DNA of 40,523 nt from Acidimicrobiales bacterium (GCA_029263195.1 JAJCXX010000086.1:1-40523), one strand, 5' to 3'. Shown: positions 14,432 to 23,820, counted from the stretch's first letter. Numbers and translations are program-made. The notes: generated by a model not told the origin, from the sequence alone.

Positions 14432-16864
14432 ATGGATTCGAGCGATATCCAGGTCGAGCCGGGTCATCTCTACCTGGGTCCGATCATCGAACCGGAGTCC
14501 GGTGATCCGGTCGACGACGAGAAGATTATCTATGAGGCCAGCGATCTCACCACCCACGGGGTGATCGTTGGCATGACCGGATCAGGCAAGACCGGACTGG
14601 GCATCTGCCTGCTCGAAGAAGCGCTACTACAGGGAATCCCGACGCTGGTGATCGACCCCAAGGGAGACATGGGCAACCTGTTGCTCACCTTTCCCGATCT
14701 CGCCCCTGCTGATTTCCGACCTTGGATCAACGAAGCCCAAGCCGGGCGCGATGGTGTGTCCCCCGACGAGTTGGCAGCGTCTACCGCGAAAACATGGGAG
14801 ACGGGGCTCGGCCGATCGGGTATCGGGAAGGATCGCTTGTCGTCGTTGGTCTCGGGCGCAGATTTCACCATCTACACGCCAGGTTCGAGGTCCGGAGTTC
14901 CGCTCAACGTGATCGGCGACATGTCGCCGCCCGCCCCGGGCACCGATGCCGAGGCCCTCCAGGACGAGATCAACGGTCTCGTACAGGGTTTGCTGGGGCT
15001 TGTCGGAGTGAAGTCAGATCCGTTGTCGGGTCGAGAGCATGTGCTGCTCGCCAACCTCGTGAGCCACGCTTGGGCCAACGGATCCGCCATGGATCTTCCA
15101 CGCATGATCTCCCAGGTCCAGGATCCGCCGATGCGCAAGCTCGGCGTGATTCAGCTCGACACGTTCTTCCCGCCGGACGACCGAACCGCCCTGGCGATGA
15201 AGCTCAACGGGTTGCTGGCATCACCGTCGTTCGCTTCGTGGGGCGAAGGCGAATCTCTCGACATCGAGTCGATGCTCTACGCCGCCGACGGCCGTCCGCG
15301 AGCTGCGATCGTTTCGGTTGCCCATCTGAGCGACGATGAGCGCCAGTTCGTCGTCACGCTCGTGTTGTCCAAACTCGTGACGTGGATGAGGTCACAGTCC
15401 GGTAGCCCGGATCTGAGGGCACTCGTCTACATGGACGAGGTGTTCGGGTTCGTGCCTCCCACCGCTCAGCCGCCGGCCAAGCGACCAATTCTCACGATTT
15501 TGAAGCAGGCCCGCGCCTTCGGCGTCGGAATGGTTCTATCGACACAGAATCCCGTCGATCTCGACTACAAGGCCATCAGTAACGCCGGCACTTGGATGAT
15601 CGGAAGACTCCAGACCGAACGCGACAAGGGACGCCTGCTCGAGGGCATGAGATCGGCCGGCGGCGACGTCGATGTCGACCATGTCGGTGATGTGATCGGT
15701 TCTCTCGACAAGCGCCAATTTCTGCTCCACACCACCAAGGGCGGCGCCCCCACCACGTTCGGCACTCGTTGGGCCATGTCGTATCTACCCGGACCGCTGA
15801 CGCGGGAACAGATTTCCGGACTGATGGACAACCGGCGCGAGGCCGATCCGCCGAACCTTGCCGCCACGAATTCCCCCGCGGAAACAAGTTCCGCCCCCTC
15901 GCTTCCCGAATCGACCGAACTAGCCGACGACGAGTCCGCGGTCGCACCAGAGGTCGCCGACGGAGTGCCGGTGACTTTTGCCGATCCGGCGGCCGAGTGG
16001 GCTGCCTCGCTCGGTGCAACACCTGACGGACGGCGCCTGGTTCCGGCTCTGGCCTGTCGGGTTCGCCTGCTGTTCGACGAGACCGCCGATGATCTTCGCC
16101 ACGAAGCCGAGTGGGAAGCAATCGCGACCATCGACTCGGCGTCGGTCGGCGGCGACGATTTCATTCCAGTCGACTACGACGATCGCGATCTCAGGCCGAA
16201 ACCGCCCGACGGCTGCTTCTACGTCATCCCCGAGGCGAAGCTCCACACCAAAGCCTTCTTCACCAGCGCCCAGCGCTCGCTCAAGGACGCCATCTACCGC
16301 AGCGAAACGCTGGAGCTGTTCCGCAATCCTGGCCTGAAACTGTTCTCCAGGGTGGGCGAGACGAGGGAAGAGTTCGAGGTCCGCTGCGGCAAGGCAGCCG
16401 AGGACCGGGCCGACGAGGACGCCGACGAGTTGCGAGTCTCCATCGGGAAGAAACAGGACCGGGTGAGCGCTGCCATCGATAAGGCGGAGGACCGGGTCCG
16501 CGAACTCGAGTCCGACGCCAAGGACCGCAAGCAAAATGAGTTTCTCAGCGGGGCGATCGACCTGGTCGGGGGGCTGCTCGGCGGTCGCAAGAGCTCCCGG
16601 AGCCTGACGGGTGGCGTACGTCGCGCATCTGGAAAGCGGCGCATGTCGTCCAACGCCAAGCAGCGAGTGGAGACCGCAAAGAACCGCCTCGACGAAAACC
16701 TCGACAAGCTCGAGGATCTGGCGGTCGCTCTTGAGGACGCTCTGAACGAGAGCCGCGACGAGTGGGACGAGGTAGCCGAGGCCATCGATGAACGCACCGT
16801 GGGCCTCGAAAAGACCGACATAACCATCGAAGATCTCGGCCTGGTGTGGGTCCCGACCGATTGA
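14432..16864 (+). CDS. HerA/VirB4-like P-loop ATPase (DUF853/DUF87 type) with coiled-coil C-terminus
   Basis: This 810-residue protein has an ATPase core with Walker A GMTGSGKT (47-54), LVIDPKGDMGNLL (72-84) as is typical of HerA-like pumps, Walker B LVYMDE (331-336) and a sensor-like STQNP. From about residue 460 comes a low-complexity linker, then a second part ending in charged helices (about 640-790) predicted as coiled coil. These are split by a Gly/Arg-rich stretch, LVGGLLGGRKSSRSLTGG. HerA-like ATPases usually form hexamers that move DNA or proteins. No NurA nuclease or defence gene is adjacent, so the role is open. The ATG at 14432 has a poorly spaced AAAGG; no better start is seen. 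Confidence 0.85.
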   Translation: MDSSDIQVEPGHLYLGPIIEPESGDPVDDEKIIYEASDLTTHGVIVGMTGSGKTGLGICLLEEALLQGIPTLVIDPKGDMGNLLLTFPDLAPADFRPWINEAQAGRDGVSPDELAASTAKTWETGLGRSGIGKDRLSSLVSGADFTIYTPGSRSGVPLNVIGDMSPPAPGTDAEALQDEINGLVQGLLGLVGVKSDPLSGREHVLLANLVSHAWANGSAMDLPRMISQVQDPPMRKLGVIQLDTFFPPDDRTALAMKLNGLLASPSFASWGEGESLDIESMLYAADGRPRAAIVSVAHLSDDERQFVVTLVLSKLVTWMRSQSGSPDLRALVYMDEVFGFVPPTAQPPAKRPILTILKQARAFGVGMVLSTQNPVDLDYKAISNAGTWMIGRLQTERDKGRLLEGMRSAGGDVDVDHVGDVIGSLDKRQFLLHTTKGGAPTTFGTRWAMSYLPGPLTREQISGLMDNRREADPPNLAATNSPAETSSAPSLPESTELADDESAVAPEVADGVPVTFADPAAEWAASLGATPDGRRLVPALACRVRLLFDETADDLRHEAEWEAIATIDSASVGGDDFIPVDYDDRDLRPKPPDGCFYVIPEAKLHTKAFFTSAQRSLKDAIYRSETLELFRNPGLKLFSRVGETREEFEVRCGKAAEDRADEDADELRVSIGKKQDRVSAAIDKAEDRVRELESDAKDRKQNEFLSGAIDLVGGLLGGRKSSRSLTGGVRRASGKRRMSSNAKQRVETAKNRLDENLDKLEDLAVALEDALNESRDEWDEVAEAIDERTVGLEKTDITIEDLGLVWVPTD

Positions 16865-16885
16865 TGTGACCCCGGACACGCTGAG

Positions 16886-16901
16886 TGTGGCAATCGTCAC
16901 A
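16886..16901 (+). promoter_or_regulatory. CRP/FNR-family-like operator, site 1
   Basis: TGTGG-CAATCG-TCACA matches the TGTGA-N6-TCACA pattern of CRP-family sites with one mismatch. It begins the 246-bp region upstream of the polyprenyl glycosylphosphotransferase gene, and is preceded by the CTGAG of a 13-bp direct repeat (16881-16893). Confidence 0.4.
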
Positions 16902-16935
16902 GCCAGTCTCTCTGGGTGAGACGCTCCCGATTCGA

Positions 16936-16948
16936 TCACAATCTGTGA
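16936..16948. repeat. Inverted repeat TCACA-ATC-TGTGA
   Basis: A perfect 5-bp inverted repeat with a 3-nt centre. It uses the same half-site words as site 1 but in opposite orientation, so it may be a binding site for the same or another dimeric regulator. Confidence 0.35.
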
Positions 16949-16996
16949 CGAATGAAACGCGAATGTCATCAAAGCTCCACTCGACAATTCACTGAG

Positions 16997-17012
16997 TGTG
17001 GCAAACTTCTCA
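16997..17012 (+). promoter_or_regulatory. CRP/FNR-family-like operator, site 2 (degenerate)
   Basis: TGTGG-CAAACT-TCTCA repeats site 1 with a weaker right half. The 13-mer CTGAGTGTGGCAA occurs exactly at 16881-16893 and again at 16992-17004, 111 bp apart, about 100 bp before the start codon at 17111. Confidence 0.35.
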
Positions 17013-17110
17013 AGTCCGGCCAGCGGTGGCCGATTGGACACCGAAATCTGAATCGGGGTGGTCGAGACAGTCTCGGTCCACATCGCGCACACCCACAGCG
17101 CAGAGCGGAA

Positions 17111-18601
17111 ATGGCTGTATTCGAGACAAAAACAGAGCCGACGCCGACGCCGGTGATGCTCTATCCCGACAGCAAGACGCTGCCGGAACCGATCCGGCGC
17201 CACGGCACATTCAGCACCACCAAATCAGCGTTGGTCATGGCCGACCTGATCATGGTCACCTTGGCGCTGCTCGCGGCTACTTGGCTCAATAGCGCGATCA
17301 ACCCCGAAGACCCCACCACCACCGGCCGCTACACAGCGCTCGCTCTGCTGAGTCTGCCGATGTGGCCTGTCGCCATCACCCAACAGTTCCTCTACCGGGC
17401 TCGGTACCTCAGCCGTCGAATCGACGAGATGGCAAGGGTCGGCCGGGCGGTCGCGGTCGGGATGCTCCTCACCGGCGGCATCAGCATTCTCGTGAAGGTC
17501 AGCGTCGGACGCCAATGGCTCGTTCTCACTGGCTCGCTCGTCTTGCTCTTTCTCGGATTCGAACGGCTCATGGCCCGCGTGTTGTTCGACCGAGCCCGCC
17601 GCAATGGCTCGTTGCTCCGACCGGTCCTGATTGCCGGCCGCAACGCCGAAGGCAAGCTCGTACGCGACATGCTCGTGGGCGACCCGAGCCTGGGCTACCA
17701 GTTCAAGGGCTTCGTCGAGGACATCGTCGAGACCGTGCCGGGTGAATCCCCGCTGGCTCTGCTGGGCGACCCTTCCAAGGTGATTCGGGCCATCGAAACC
17801 GTGGGCTCTTCAAGCATCATCATTGCTGCCACCGCTATCGACATCGGCACCTCCAACCGACTCATCCGAGCGCTCACCGAGTACGGCGTCCACGTCGAAC
17901 TCTCCTCGACCCTGTGCGACATTGCCGCCAACCGCCTCACCGTCCGACCCGTCGGCCGAATGCCGATGATGTACATAGAGCCGGTGATGCGAACCGGTTG
18001 GCGGCCGCGGGCCAAGCGCGCGTTCGACCTGGCCGTCGCTATCCCGACCCTGCTTCTCTCGCTCCCGCTTCTCGCGATCGTGGGGCTGGCCATCAAGATC
18101 AACAGCCCCGGCCCGGTGATGTTCCGTCAACCTCGGGTCGGTCGCGACGGCAACCTGTTCGAGATGTCGAAGCTTCGCACCATGGTCATCGACGCCGAGG
18201 CCCAGCTCGACGGTCTTCTCGATCAGACCGAAACCACCGGCCCGCTCTTCAAAATGCGCGACGATCCCCGCATCACCAGGGTGGGTCGCATCCTCCGCAA
18301 GCTCTCCATCGACGAGCTCCCTCAGCTCATGAACGTCATCCGCGGCGACATGAGCCTGGTCGGCCCCCGACCCGCACTCCCCCGCGAGGTCGAAGGCTGG
18401 GACAAGGAACTCCACAACCGTCTTCGGGTCAAGCCCGGCATCACCGGCATGTGGCAGGTAAAGGGTCGTTCCGGCGATGACCACGACTCGATGTATGCCC
18501 AGCTCGACCTCTACTACGTCGACAACTGGAGCCTGTTCACCGACATCATGATCCTCGCCCGCACGGTGCCTGTGGTGTTGTCGAGCAAGGGCCAGGTCTG
18601 A
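17111..18601 (+). CDS. Polyprenyl glycosylphosphotransferase (exopolysaccharide initiation, WbaP/CpsE type)
   Basis: This 496-residue membrane protein has four N-terminal transmembrane segments (about 40-60, 75-92, 113-130 and 136-154), a CoA-binding-like middle domain, then a hydrophobic re-entrant helix (about 305-330). The catalytic bacterial sugar transferase domain carries KLRTMVIDAE (354-363), DELPQLMNV (401-409) and DMSLVGPRPA (413-422). It transfers a sugar-1-phosphate from a nucleotide sugar to undecaprenyl/decaprenyl phosphate, the first step of a surface polysaccharide. I chose the ATG at 17111 (MAVFETK) because the longer frame has no domain match and crosses the putative operators. 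Other synthesis genes are not adjacent, so it may work at a distance. Confidence 0.93.
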   Translation: MAVFETKTEPTPTPVMLYPDSKTLPEPIRRHGTFSTTKSALVMADLIMVTLALLAATWLNSAINPEDPTTTGRYTALALLSLPMWPVAITQQFLYRARYLSRRIDEMARVGRAVAVGMLLTGGISILVKVSVGRQWLVLTGSLVLLFLGFERLMARVLFDRARRNGSLLRPVLIAGRNAEGKLVRDMLVGDPSLGYQFKGFVEDIVETVPGESPLALLGDPSKVIRAIETVGSSSIIIAATAIDIGTSNRLIRALTEYGVHVELSSTLCDIAANRLTVRPVGRMPMMYIEPVMRTGWRPRAKRAFDLAVAIPTLLLSLPLLAIVGLAIKINSPGPVMFRQPRVGRDGNLFEMSKLRTMVIDAEAQLDGLLDQTETTGPLFKMRDDPRITRVGRILRKLSIDELPQLMNVIRGDMSLVGPRPALPREVEGWDKELHNRLRVKPGITGMWQVKGRSGDDHDSMYAQLDLYYVDNWSLFTDIMILARTVPVVLSSKGQV

Positions 18602-18642
18602 ACGCAACTCCCATCGATTCCGATGGCGACCGTTCGCGGGCC

Positions 18643-18648
18643 TAGAGT
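18643..18648 (+). promoter_or_regulatory. TANNNT -10 hexamer, leaderless (P450)
   Basis: TAGAGT ends 6 nt before the ATG at 18655; there is no ribosome-binding site between them. Confidence 0.5.
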
Positions 18649-18654
18649 TCGCGC

Positions 18655-19866
18655 ATGGCACAGATCGACCCCAGGCCCCTCGACATTCTCGACGGCAACT
18701 TCTACGTCGACGACCCGTACTCGCGCTACGCGTGGCTGCGCGAGAATTCGCCGTGCCACTGGGACGACATCAACGAGCTCTGGGTGATCACGCGTTACGA
18801 CGACATCATCGCGATCGAGAAGGACAAGGCCACCTTCATCAATTCCGACCAGGCCAAGGGCGGTTACCGTCCAAACATCCCGGCCGACCCGTCGATCATC
18901 GGCACCGACGACCCCCTTCACAGCGCTCGACGCAACCTCATTTCGCGCCGCTTCACGCCACGCGCCGTCATGAAATGGGAGGACCACGTCCGCGAGACCG
19001 TCGACTCATTGATCGACCCGGTACTCGAGCGAGGCGAGGCCGACGTCGTGAGCGATCTGGCGGCGCCGCTTCCCGCCATCATGATCACGACCTTGCTCGG
19101 ATTTCCCGATGAAATGTGGCCGAAGCTCCAACACTGGTCTGAGACCACCATTGCCCTGGGCGGAGGACCTCGCTATTTCGACGATGCCGGAACTCTGGCG
19201 GCGATGGAGTTCGCTCAGGCGTGCGCCGATCTCTACGGCGAGAAGAAGACGTGCCCGGCCGACGATGTGATATCGGTCTGGATCGATGCCGAGTCTCGAC
19301 ACGCCGGGACGGTCGGCGGTCAACCGTTTGGGCTCGACCAGATCATCTCCGATTGTCTTTTGGTGCTCGACGGTGGGGCCGAGACCACCCGGACCGTGAT
19401 CGCCCGAACCATCCTCGAATTGGCTCGACAGCCCGACCAGTGGCAACTGCTCAAGTCCGGTGCCGACATCGACGTGGCCGTCGAGGAGTTCATCCGGTGG
19501 GTCACTCCGGTGCACAACTTCGCCCGCGTCGCCACCCGCGACGTCGACCTCCACGGGCGGACAATCCGCGCCGGGCAACAGGTGCTTCTCATGTACGCCG
19601 GAGCCAACCGCGACCCACAACACTTCGACGACCCCGACCGCTTCGACGTGACCCGTAGCCCCAACAACCACATCTCCTTCGGATTCGGAACCCATTTCTG
19701 TCTGGGAGCCTCGTTGGCCCGCCTCGAGATCAAGACCTTCTTCGAACGCCTCGTCAGCAGAGTCGCGACGATCGAGCCGATCGGCCGACTTCCCCATGTC
19801 GAGATGCCCAACGCGTTCGTCTACGGCCTGCGCGAGTCCCACGTCGCGCTCACCGCCGAGACCTGA
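18655..19866 (+). CDS. Cytochrome P450
   Basis: The 403-residue soluble P450 has the I-helix GGAETT (240-245), the K-helix ExxR as EFIR (278-281) and the heme loop FGFGTHFCLG with C349 as axial ligand. It needs ferredoxin and reductase partners, which are not in this window. The VEEFIRW...HNFARVATRD segment is common in actinobacterial CYP families that act on steroids and lipids, such as CYP125/142, but the substrate cannot be told. It is a single gene under its own promoter, followed 21 bp later by the helicase gene. Confidence 0.95.
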   Translation: MAQIDPRPLDILDGNFYVDDPYSRYAWLRENSPCHWDDINELWVITRYDDIIAIEKDKATFINSDQAKGGYRPNIPADPSIIGTDDPLHSARRNLISRRFTPRAVMKWEDHVRETVDSLIDPVLERGEADVVSDLAAPLPAIMITTLLGFPDEMWPKLQHWSETTIALGGGPRYFDDAGTLAAMEFAQACADLYGEKKTCPADDVISVWIDAESRHAGTVGGQPFGLDQIISDCLLVLDGGAETTRTVIARTILELARQPDQWQLLKSGADIDVAVEEFIRWVTPVHNFARVATRDVDLHGRTIRAGQQVLLMYAGANRDPQHFDDPDRFDVTRSPNNHISFGFGTHFCLGASLARLEIKTFFERLVSRVATIEPIGRLPHVEMPNAFVYGLRESHVALTAET

Positions 19867-19870
19867 TCAG

Positions 19871-19876
19871 TATCTT
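19871..19876 (+). promoter_or_regulatory. TANNNT -10 hexamer, near-leaderless (helicase)
   Basis: TATCTT ends 11 nt before the GTG at 19888, so the leader would be only a few bases long. Part of the 21-bp gap after the P450 gene. Confidence 0.35.
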
Positions 19877-19887
19877 CGCTCGCTTCC

Positions 19888-22404
19888 GTGTCTTCACCGA
19901 ACCCATCTCCGCTGATCGACTTCCTTCCCGAACACGTCACCGACGACAACATCCTGTTCGGGTTTCTGGAGTGGGCTGATGCGTCGGGGATTTCGCTCTA
20001 CCCGCATCAGGAAGAAGCGATCGTTGCCGCCCTGAGCGGCGACAACGTGATCCTCGCCACGCCAACCGGGTCCGGGAAGTCATTGGTCGGCCTGGCCGGT
20101 GCGTTCGCCATGCTCGCGGCAGGCCGGCGCGCCTTCTACACGGCTCCCGTGAAAGCACTGGTCAGCGAGAAGTTCTTCGAGATGACCCGCCAACTCGGTG
20201 CCGACAACGTGGGGATGATCACCGGCGACGCCAGCGTCAACTCAGGAGCGCCGGTCGTGGTCTGCACCGCGGAAATTCTCGCCAACATGGCCCTTCGCAA
20301 CGGCGCCGACACCCGAGCCGATCTGGTGATCATGGACGAGTTCCATTACTACGGCGACCGAGACCGCGGTTGGGCGTGGCAGGTTCCGCTGCTGGAGCTG
20401 CCCAACACCGCGTTCCTGCTGATGTCGGCAACTCTCGGCGACACCAAGTCGCTGCGTGACGATCTCAGCAATCGCACCGGTCGCGCCACCACACTGGTCG
20501 ACGCCGCGCAGCGTCCGGTACCGCTCGACTTCGAGTATCGCGAGACCACGCTGCTCGACTCGATCGGTGACTTGCTGAACGACGGTCGGGTTCCCGTCTA
20601 CATCGTCCATTTCACCCAGAAGGACGCGACAGCCCGAGCCCAGAGCCTCACCAGCCTCGATGTGCTGACCAAGGACGAGAAGGCCGAGGTGAAGTCGGCC
20701 ATCGGAGGGTTCCGGTTCGACACGCCGATCGGGAAGGACCTCCGGCGGTTCATCCAGGCCGGCATCGGGCTGCATCACGCCGGCCTTCTTCCCAAATACC
20801 GACTACTCGTCGAGAAGCTCGCCCAGCAGGGACTTCTCAAACTCATCTGCGGCACCGACACTCTCGGAGTCGGTATCAACGTGCCGATCCGCACCGTGCT
20901 GTTCACCCGCCTCTGCAAATACGACGGCCGCCGAGTTCGGGTCCTTTCCGTACGAGACTTCCAACAGATCGCCGGAAGAGCCGGGCGCAAGGGCTTCGAC
21001 ACCGCCGGCTCGGTTCTGGTGCAGGCACCGGAACACACGGTGGAGAACAAGCTGGCCGCGGCCAAGGCCGAACATGATCCCAAGAAGAAGCGCAAGCTCG
21101 TGAAACGCAAGCAACCCGAGAAGGGCTATGCGCACTGGGATGGAGACACGCTCGCCCGATTGCAGAACGGCCGACCCGAGACTCTCGCCTCCAGTTTCAC
21201 GGTGAGCCACTCCATGCTTCTCAACATGCTCGACCGGCCCGGCGACGGATGCCACGCCATGAAGAAACTGTTGGTCGACAACCACGAGACCCGCAAAAAC
21301 CAGCGTCGACACATCCGACGTTCCATCTCGGTGTTTCGATCGCTGATCGAAGCTGGGATCATCGAACGTCTGGACGAGCCCGACGAGCTCGGCCGACCGG
21401 TAAGAGTCAATCTCGATCTTCAGGACGACTTCCGACTCAATCAGCCTCTGGCCTTGTTCGTTTTCGAGGCGATCGAAGCGCTTGAAACTGATGCCCCGGA
21501 TCACTACCTGCAGGTGTTGAGCCTCGTGGAGTCGGTGCTCGACGATCCCATGACGATTCTCTATTCCCAACTCGACAAGGCCAAGGACGCCCTGGTGAGC
21601 GAGCTGAAGTCCCGGGGGGTGGAATACGAGGAGCGCATGGAGCAACTCGACCAGCTCACCTGGCCCAAGCCCGAGGCCGAGTTCATAGAACCGGCCTTCG
21701 AGATCTTCGCCCGTCACCACCCGTGGGTGGGGCGCGAACAGGTCAGCCCGAAGTCGATCGCCCGCGACATGCTCGAACACGCCGAGACCTTCAATCAGTA
21801 CGTCAACCGGTTCGGGTTGAAGCGTTCCGAGGGCCTGCTGCTTCGGTATCTGACCGACTGCTACAAGACTCTCGTTCAGACCGTGCCCACCGAGCACTCC
21901 ACCGACGATCTCGACGACATTGTCGAGTGGCTCAACGCCACGATTCGCCAGGTCGACTCCAGCCTCATCGACGAGTGGGAGAAGCTACGCAGCCCCGCCG
22001 AATCAACAATCGAGGTGACCCCGCCGGAGTCCCCCGACATCACCCACAATCAGCGAGCATTCGGAGTCATGATCCGAAGCGAGATGTTCCGGTGGGTGAC
22101 ACTCCTCGCCCGCCACAAGGCCGGCGAGCTGGTCCGATCGCTGGCCGATCCGGGGCCCTGGACCCCGGACGGAGTTGTCGAACAACTTCGGGACTACTGG
22201 GAAGACCACGAGTCGATCTCGATCGATGGGGATGCCAGATCGAAGCAGTGGATCACCGTCGACCCAGAGACGTCACTCGTGTCGCAGACCATTTGCGACC
22301 CCGAGCAATTCAACGAGTGGGTGATCGAGGCGCGAGTCGATATCAAGGCCTCATCCGCCGAGCAGCGAGCCATCGTGGTGCCCATCGGAATCCGACGACT
22401 CTGA
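19888..22404 (+). CDS. DEAD/DEAH-box helicase with DUF3516 C-terminus
   Basis: The 838-residue product starts at GTG (VSSPNPS). The superfamily 2 motifs are in order: motif I TPTGSGKS (58-65), DEFH (150-153), SAT, and QIAGRAGRKG in the second RecA domain. This points to the Ski2/HelY-like group. The C-terminal half (about 490-838) is mostly helical and matches in layout the DUF3516 part found in actinobacterial helicases of about 850 residues. It should unwind RNA or DNA with ATP; the substrate is not known to me. It ends 18 bp from the convergent adenosine deaminase gene. Confidence 0.92.
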   Translation: MSSPNPSPLIDFLPEHVTDDNILFGFLEWADASGISLYPHQEEAIVAALSGDNVILATPTGSGKSLVGLAGAFAMLAAGRRAFYTAPVKALVSEKFFEMTRQLGADNVGMITGDASVNSGAPVVVCTAEILANMALRNGADTRADLVIMDEFHYYGDRDRGWAWQVPLLELPNTAFLLMSATLGDTKSLRDDLSNRTGRATTLVDAAQRPVPLDFEYRETTLLDSIGDLLNDGRVPVYIVHFTQKDATARAQSLTSLDVLTKDEKAEVKSAIGGFRFDTPIGKDLRRFIQAGIGLHHAGLLPKYRLLVEKLAQQGLLKLICGTDTLGVGINVPIRTVLFTRLCKYDGRRVRVLSVRDFQQIAGRAGRKGFDTAGSVLVQAPEHTVENKLAAAKAEHDPKKKRKLVKRKQPEKGYAHWDGDTLARLQNGRPETLASSFTVSHSMLLNMLDRPGDGCHAMKKLLVDNHETRKNQRRHIRRSISVFRSLIEAGIIERLDEPDELGRPVRVNLDLQDDFRLNQPLALFVFEAIEALETDAPDHYLQVLSLVESVLDDPMTILYSQLDKAKDALVSELKSRGVEYEERMEQLDQLTWPKPEAEFIEPAFEIFARHHPWVGREQVSPKSIARDMLEHAETFNQYVNRFGLKRSEGLLLRYLTDCYKTLVQTVPTEHSTDDLDDIVEWLNATIRQVDSSLIDEWEKLRSPAESTIEVTPPESPDITHNQRAFGVMIRSEMFRWVTLLARHKAGELVRSLADPGPWTPDGVVEQLRDYWEDHESISIDGDARSKQWITVDPETSLVSQTICDPEQFNEWVIEARVDIKASSAEQRAIVVPIGIRRL

Positions 22405-22422
22405 AGCTGTGCCTCTCGATGA

Positions 22423-23820
22423 TCAGCGTCGAGCCAGCGAGAGCAACTCCGGCGGCAGCAGGAACGATCCGTCAGGTGAGGGTTGAAGGTCGATGTCGGC
22501 CAGAACCGCGTCGGTGCTCAGGGCCGAGTAGAGGTGTGGATAGGTCTCCAACGTGCCGGTGCCGGCTTCCCAGACCACGGCGCTGGAGATCACGTGGGCG
22601 TCAATCACCAGAGCCACGAGATCGTTCTCACCGCGATAGAGGGCATTGGCCGGCGACAACACCTGATGAAGCGCAGAGAGGTGGATGAAGCCATCGCGCT
22701 CCCACTCCGCCGGCAGGTACGACCCACTCGACCGGGCCGCTTCCCACTGCCCGCGACGCGTCATGTGGACCAGTCGTGCCGGATCTGAATTCCACCCGTC
22801 GCGAACGTGAGCTGCGAGGGCCCGCCGGAGAGAATCCGGGCCGAACGCCGACAGGGCAGCTCTCTCGTTGACCGCCGCCAACTCGACCGGGGAGAAGCCA
22901 TGCATCGATCTCGCAAGTTCGATCTCGCGGCTCGTCGTTGTTGTCGTGATGCTGCGATCGTCGGGGTTGATTGTCACCCTGAAGCCGGCATCGAAAAGCA
23001 TCCTCAACGGGTGCTGATCCACAGGAGTTCCGAGACAGGCATTGGATGTGAGACAGACCTCGAGCGGGATTCCCATGTCGCGCACTCGTGCGGCGGTGGC
23101 CCCCAGCGCCAGAATCCTCCCGTCACCGATCTCGCAGTCGTCGATGAGTCGCCAACCGTGACCGATTCGATCGGGGTCGCAGGTGTCGAGCGCGTCGGCT
23201 ACCTGATGGGCGCCATCCATCTCGCCGGCGTGGACGGTGATGGCCAGGCCAGCGGCACTGGCGATCTCGAAGGCATCGGCATGCTGGCTGGCCGGATGAC
23301 CAACCTCGCCACCGGCCAGATCGAAGCCGACGACATCACCACCGGCGTGATCGGCGGCGAGCCTTGCCGAGGCCACGGACTCGACCTCCGGGCGCTCCCG
23401 GAGGGCGCAGACGATCAATCCGGCATCGAAGTCGTCGCCAGATACATCAGCGAGGCCCGACCGGACGGCTCGAATGACGTCGCCACCGGTGAGTCCGCGT
23501 TGGGTGTGGGCGAGAGGGGCGAATCGAGTCTCGGCATATACCACTCCGTCGGTCGAGAGATCTTCCGCGGCCTCGCGGGCAACTCGCCGCAGCGACTCGG
23601 CTGTCTGCATCACCGAGATCACAAGATCGAATCTCGAGAAGGCTTCCTGCAACTCCATACCGGGTGTGATGGTCAGCCACTCGGTGAGAGATCCCACATC
23701 GTCGCAGGGAGTGGCGATTCCGGCGTTGGAAGCAAGATCGAGGATGGTCGCTGGTCGGACTCCCCCATCGAGATGATCGTGCAGGACCACCAGCGGTCCG
23801 CGCAATCCGGAATTCGTCAC
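22423..23820 (-). CDS. Adenosine deaminase fused to DUF952
   Basis: Residues 1-345 form a full metal-dependent deaminase: H14 and H16 in HDH, H197 and E200 in HAGE, H221 in IGHG, and D287 D288 in NPDD. All zinc ligands and the catalytic glutamate are present, so it should hydrolyse adenosine or a related aminopurine to the inosine form. Residues 350-456 are a DUF952 domain with FIHLS (378-382), the ANALYRGENDLVAL block and PHLYSALSTDAV (428-439). Free DUF952 proteins are about 110 residues; here it is joined without a long linker. The start is GTG, overlapping the upstream membrane protein gene by 4 nt (GTGA). The function of the added domain is not established to my knowledge. Confidence 0.9.
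   Translation of the reverse strand: MTNSGLRGPLVVLHDHLDGGVRPATILDLASNAGIATPCDDVGSLTEWLTITPGMELQEAFSRFDLVISVMQTAESLRRVAREAAEDLSTDGVVYAETRFAPLAHTQRGLTGGDVIRAVRSGLADVSGDDFDAGLIVCALRERPEVESVASARLAADHAGGDVVGFDLAGGEVGHPASQHADAFEIASAAGLAITVHAGEMDGAHQVADALDTCDPDRIGHGWRLIDDCEIGDGRILALGATAARVRDMGIPLEVCLTSNACLGTPVDQHPLRMLFDAGFRVTINPDDRSITTTTTSREIELARSMHGFSPVELAAVNERAALSAFGPDSLRRALAAHVRDGWNSDPARLVHMTRRGQWEAARSSGSYLPAEWERDGFIHLSALHQVLSPANALYRGENDLVALVIDAHVISSAVVWEAGTGTLETYPHLYSALSTDAVLADIDLQPSPDGSFLLPPELLSLARR

Noticed and set aside
14432-16864. HerA-like ATPase as a phage-defence system
   Set aside because: No nuclease, SIR2 or other defence effector is next to it; neighbours are metabolic genes with the same base composition.
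15920-17203. Long minus-strand frame of 427 residues
   Set aside because: It is antisense to the HerA-like ATPase and the operator region, with no recognisable motif; typical antisense frame of high-GC DNA.
20803-21897. Minus-strand frame of 364 residues inside the helicase
   Set aside because: It is antisense to a well-supported helicase and has no domain signature.
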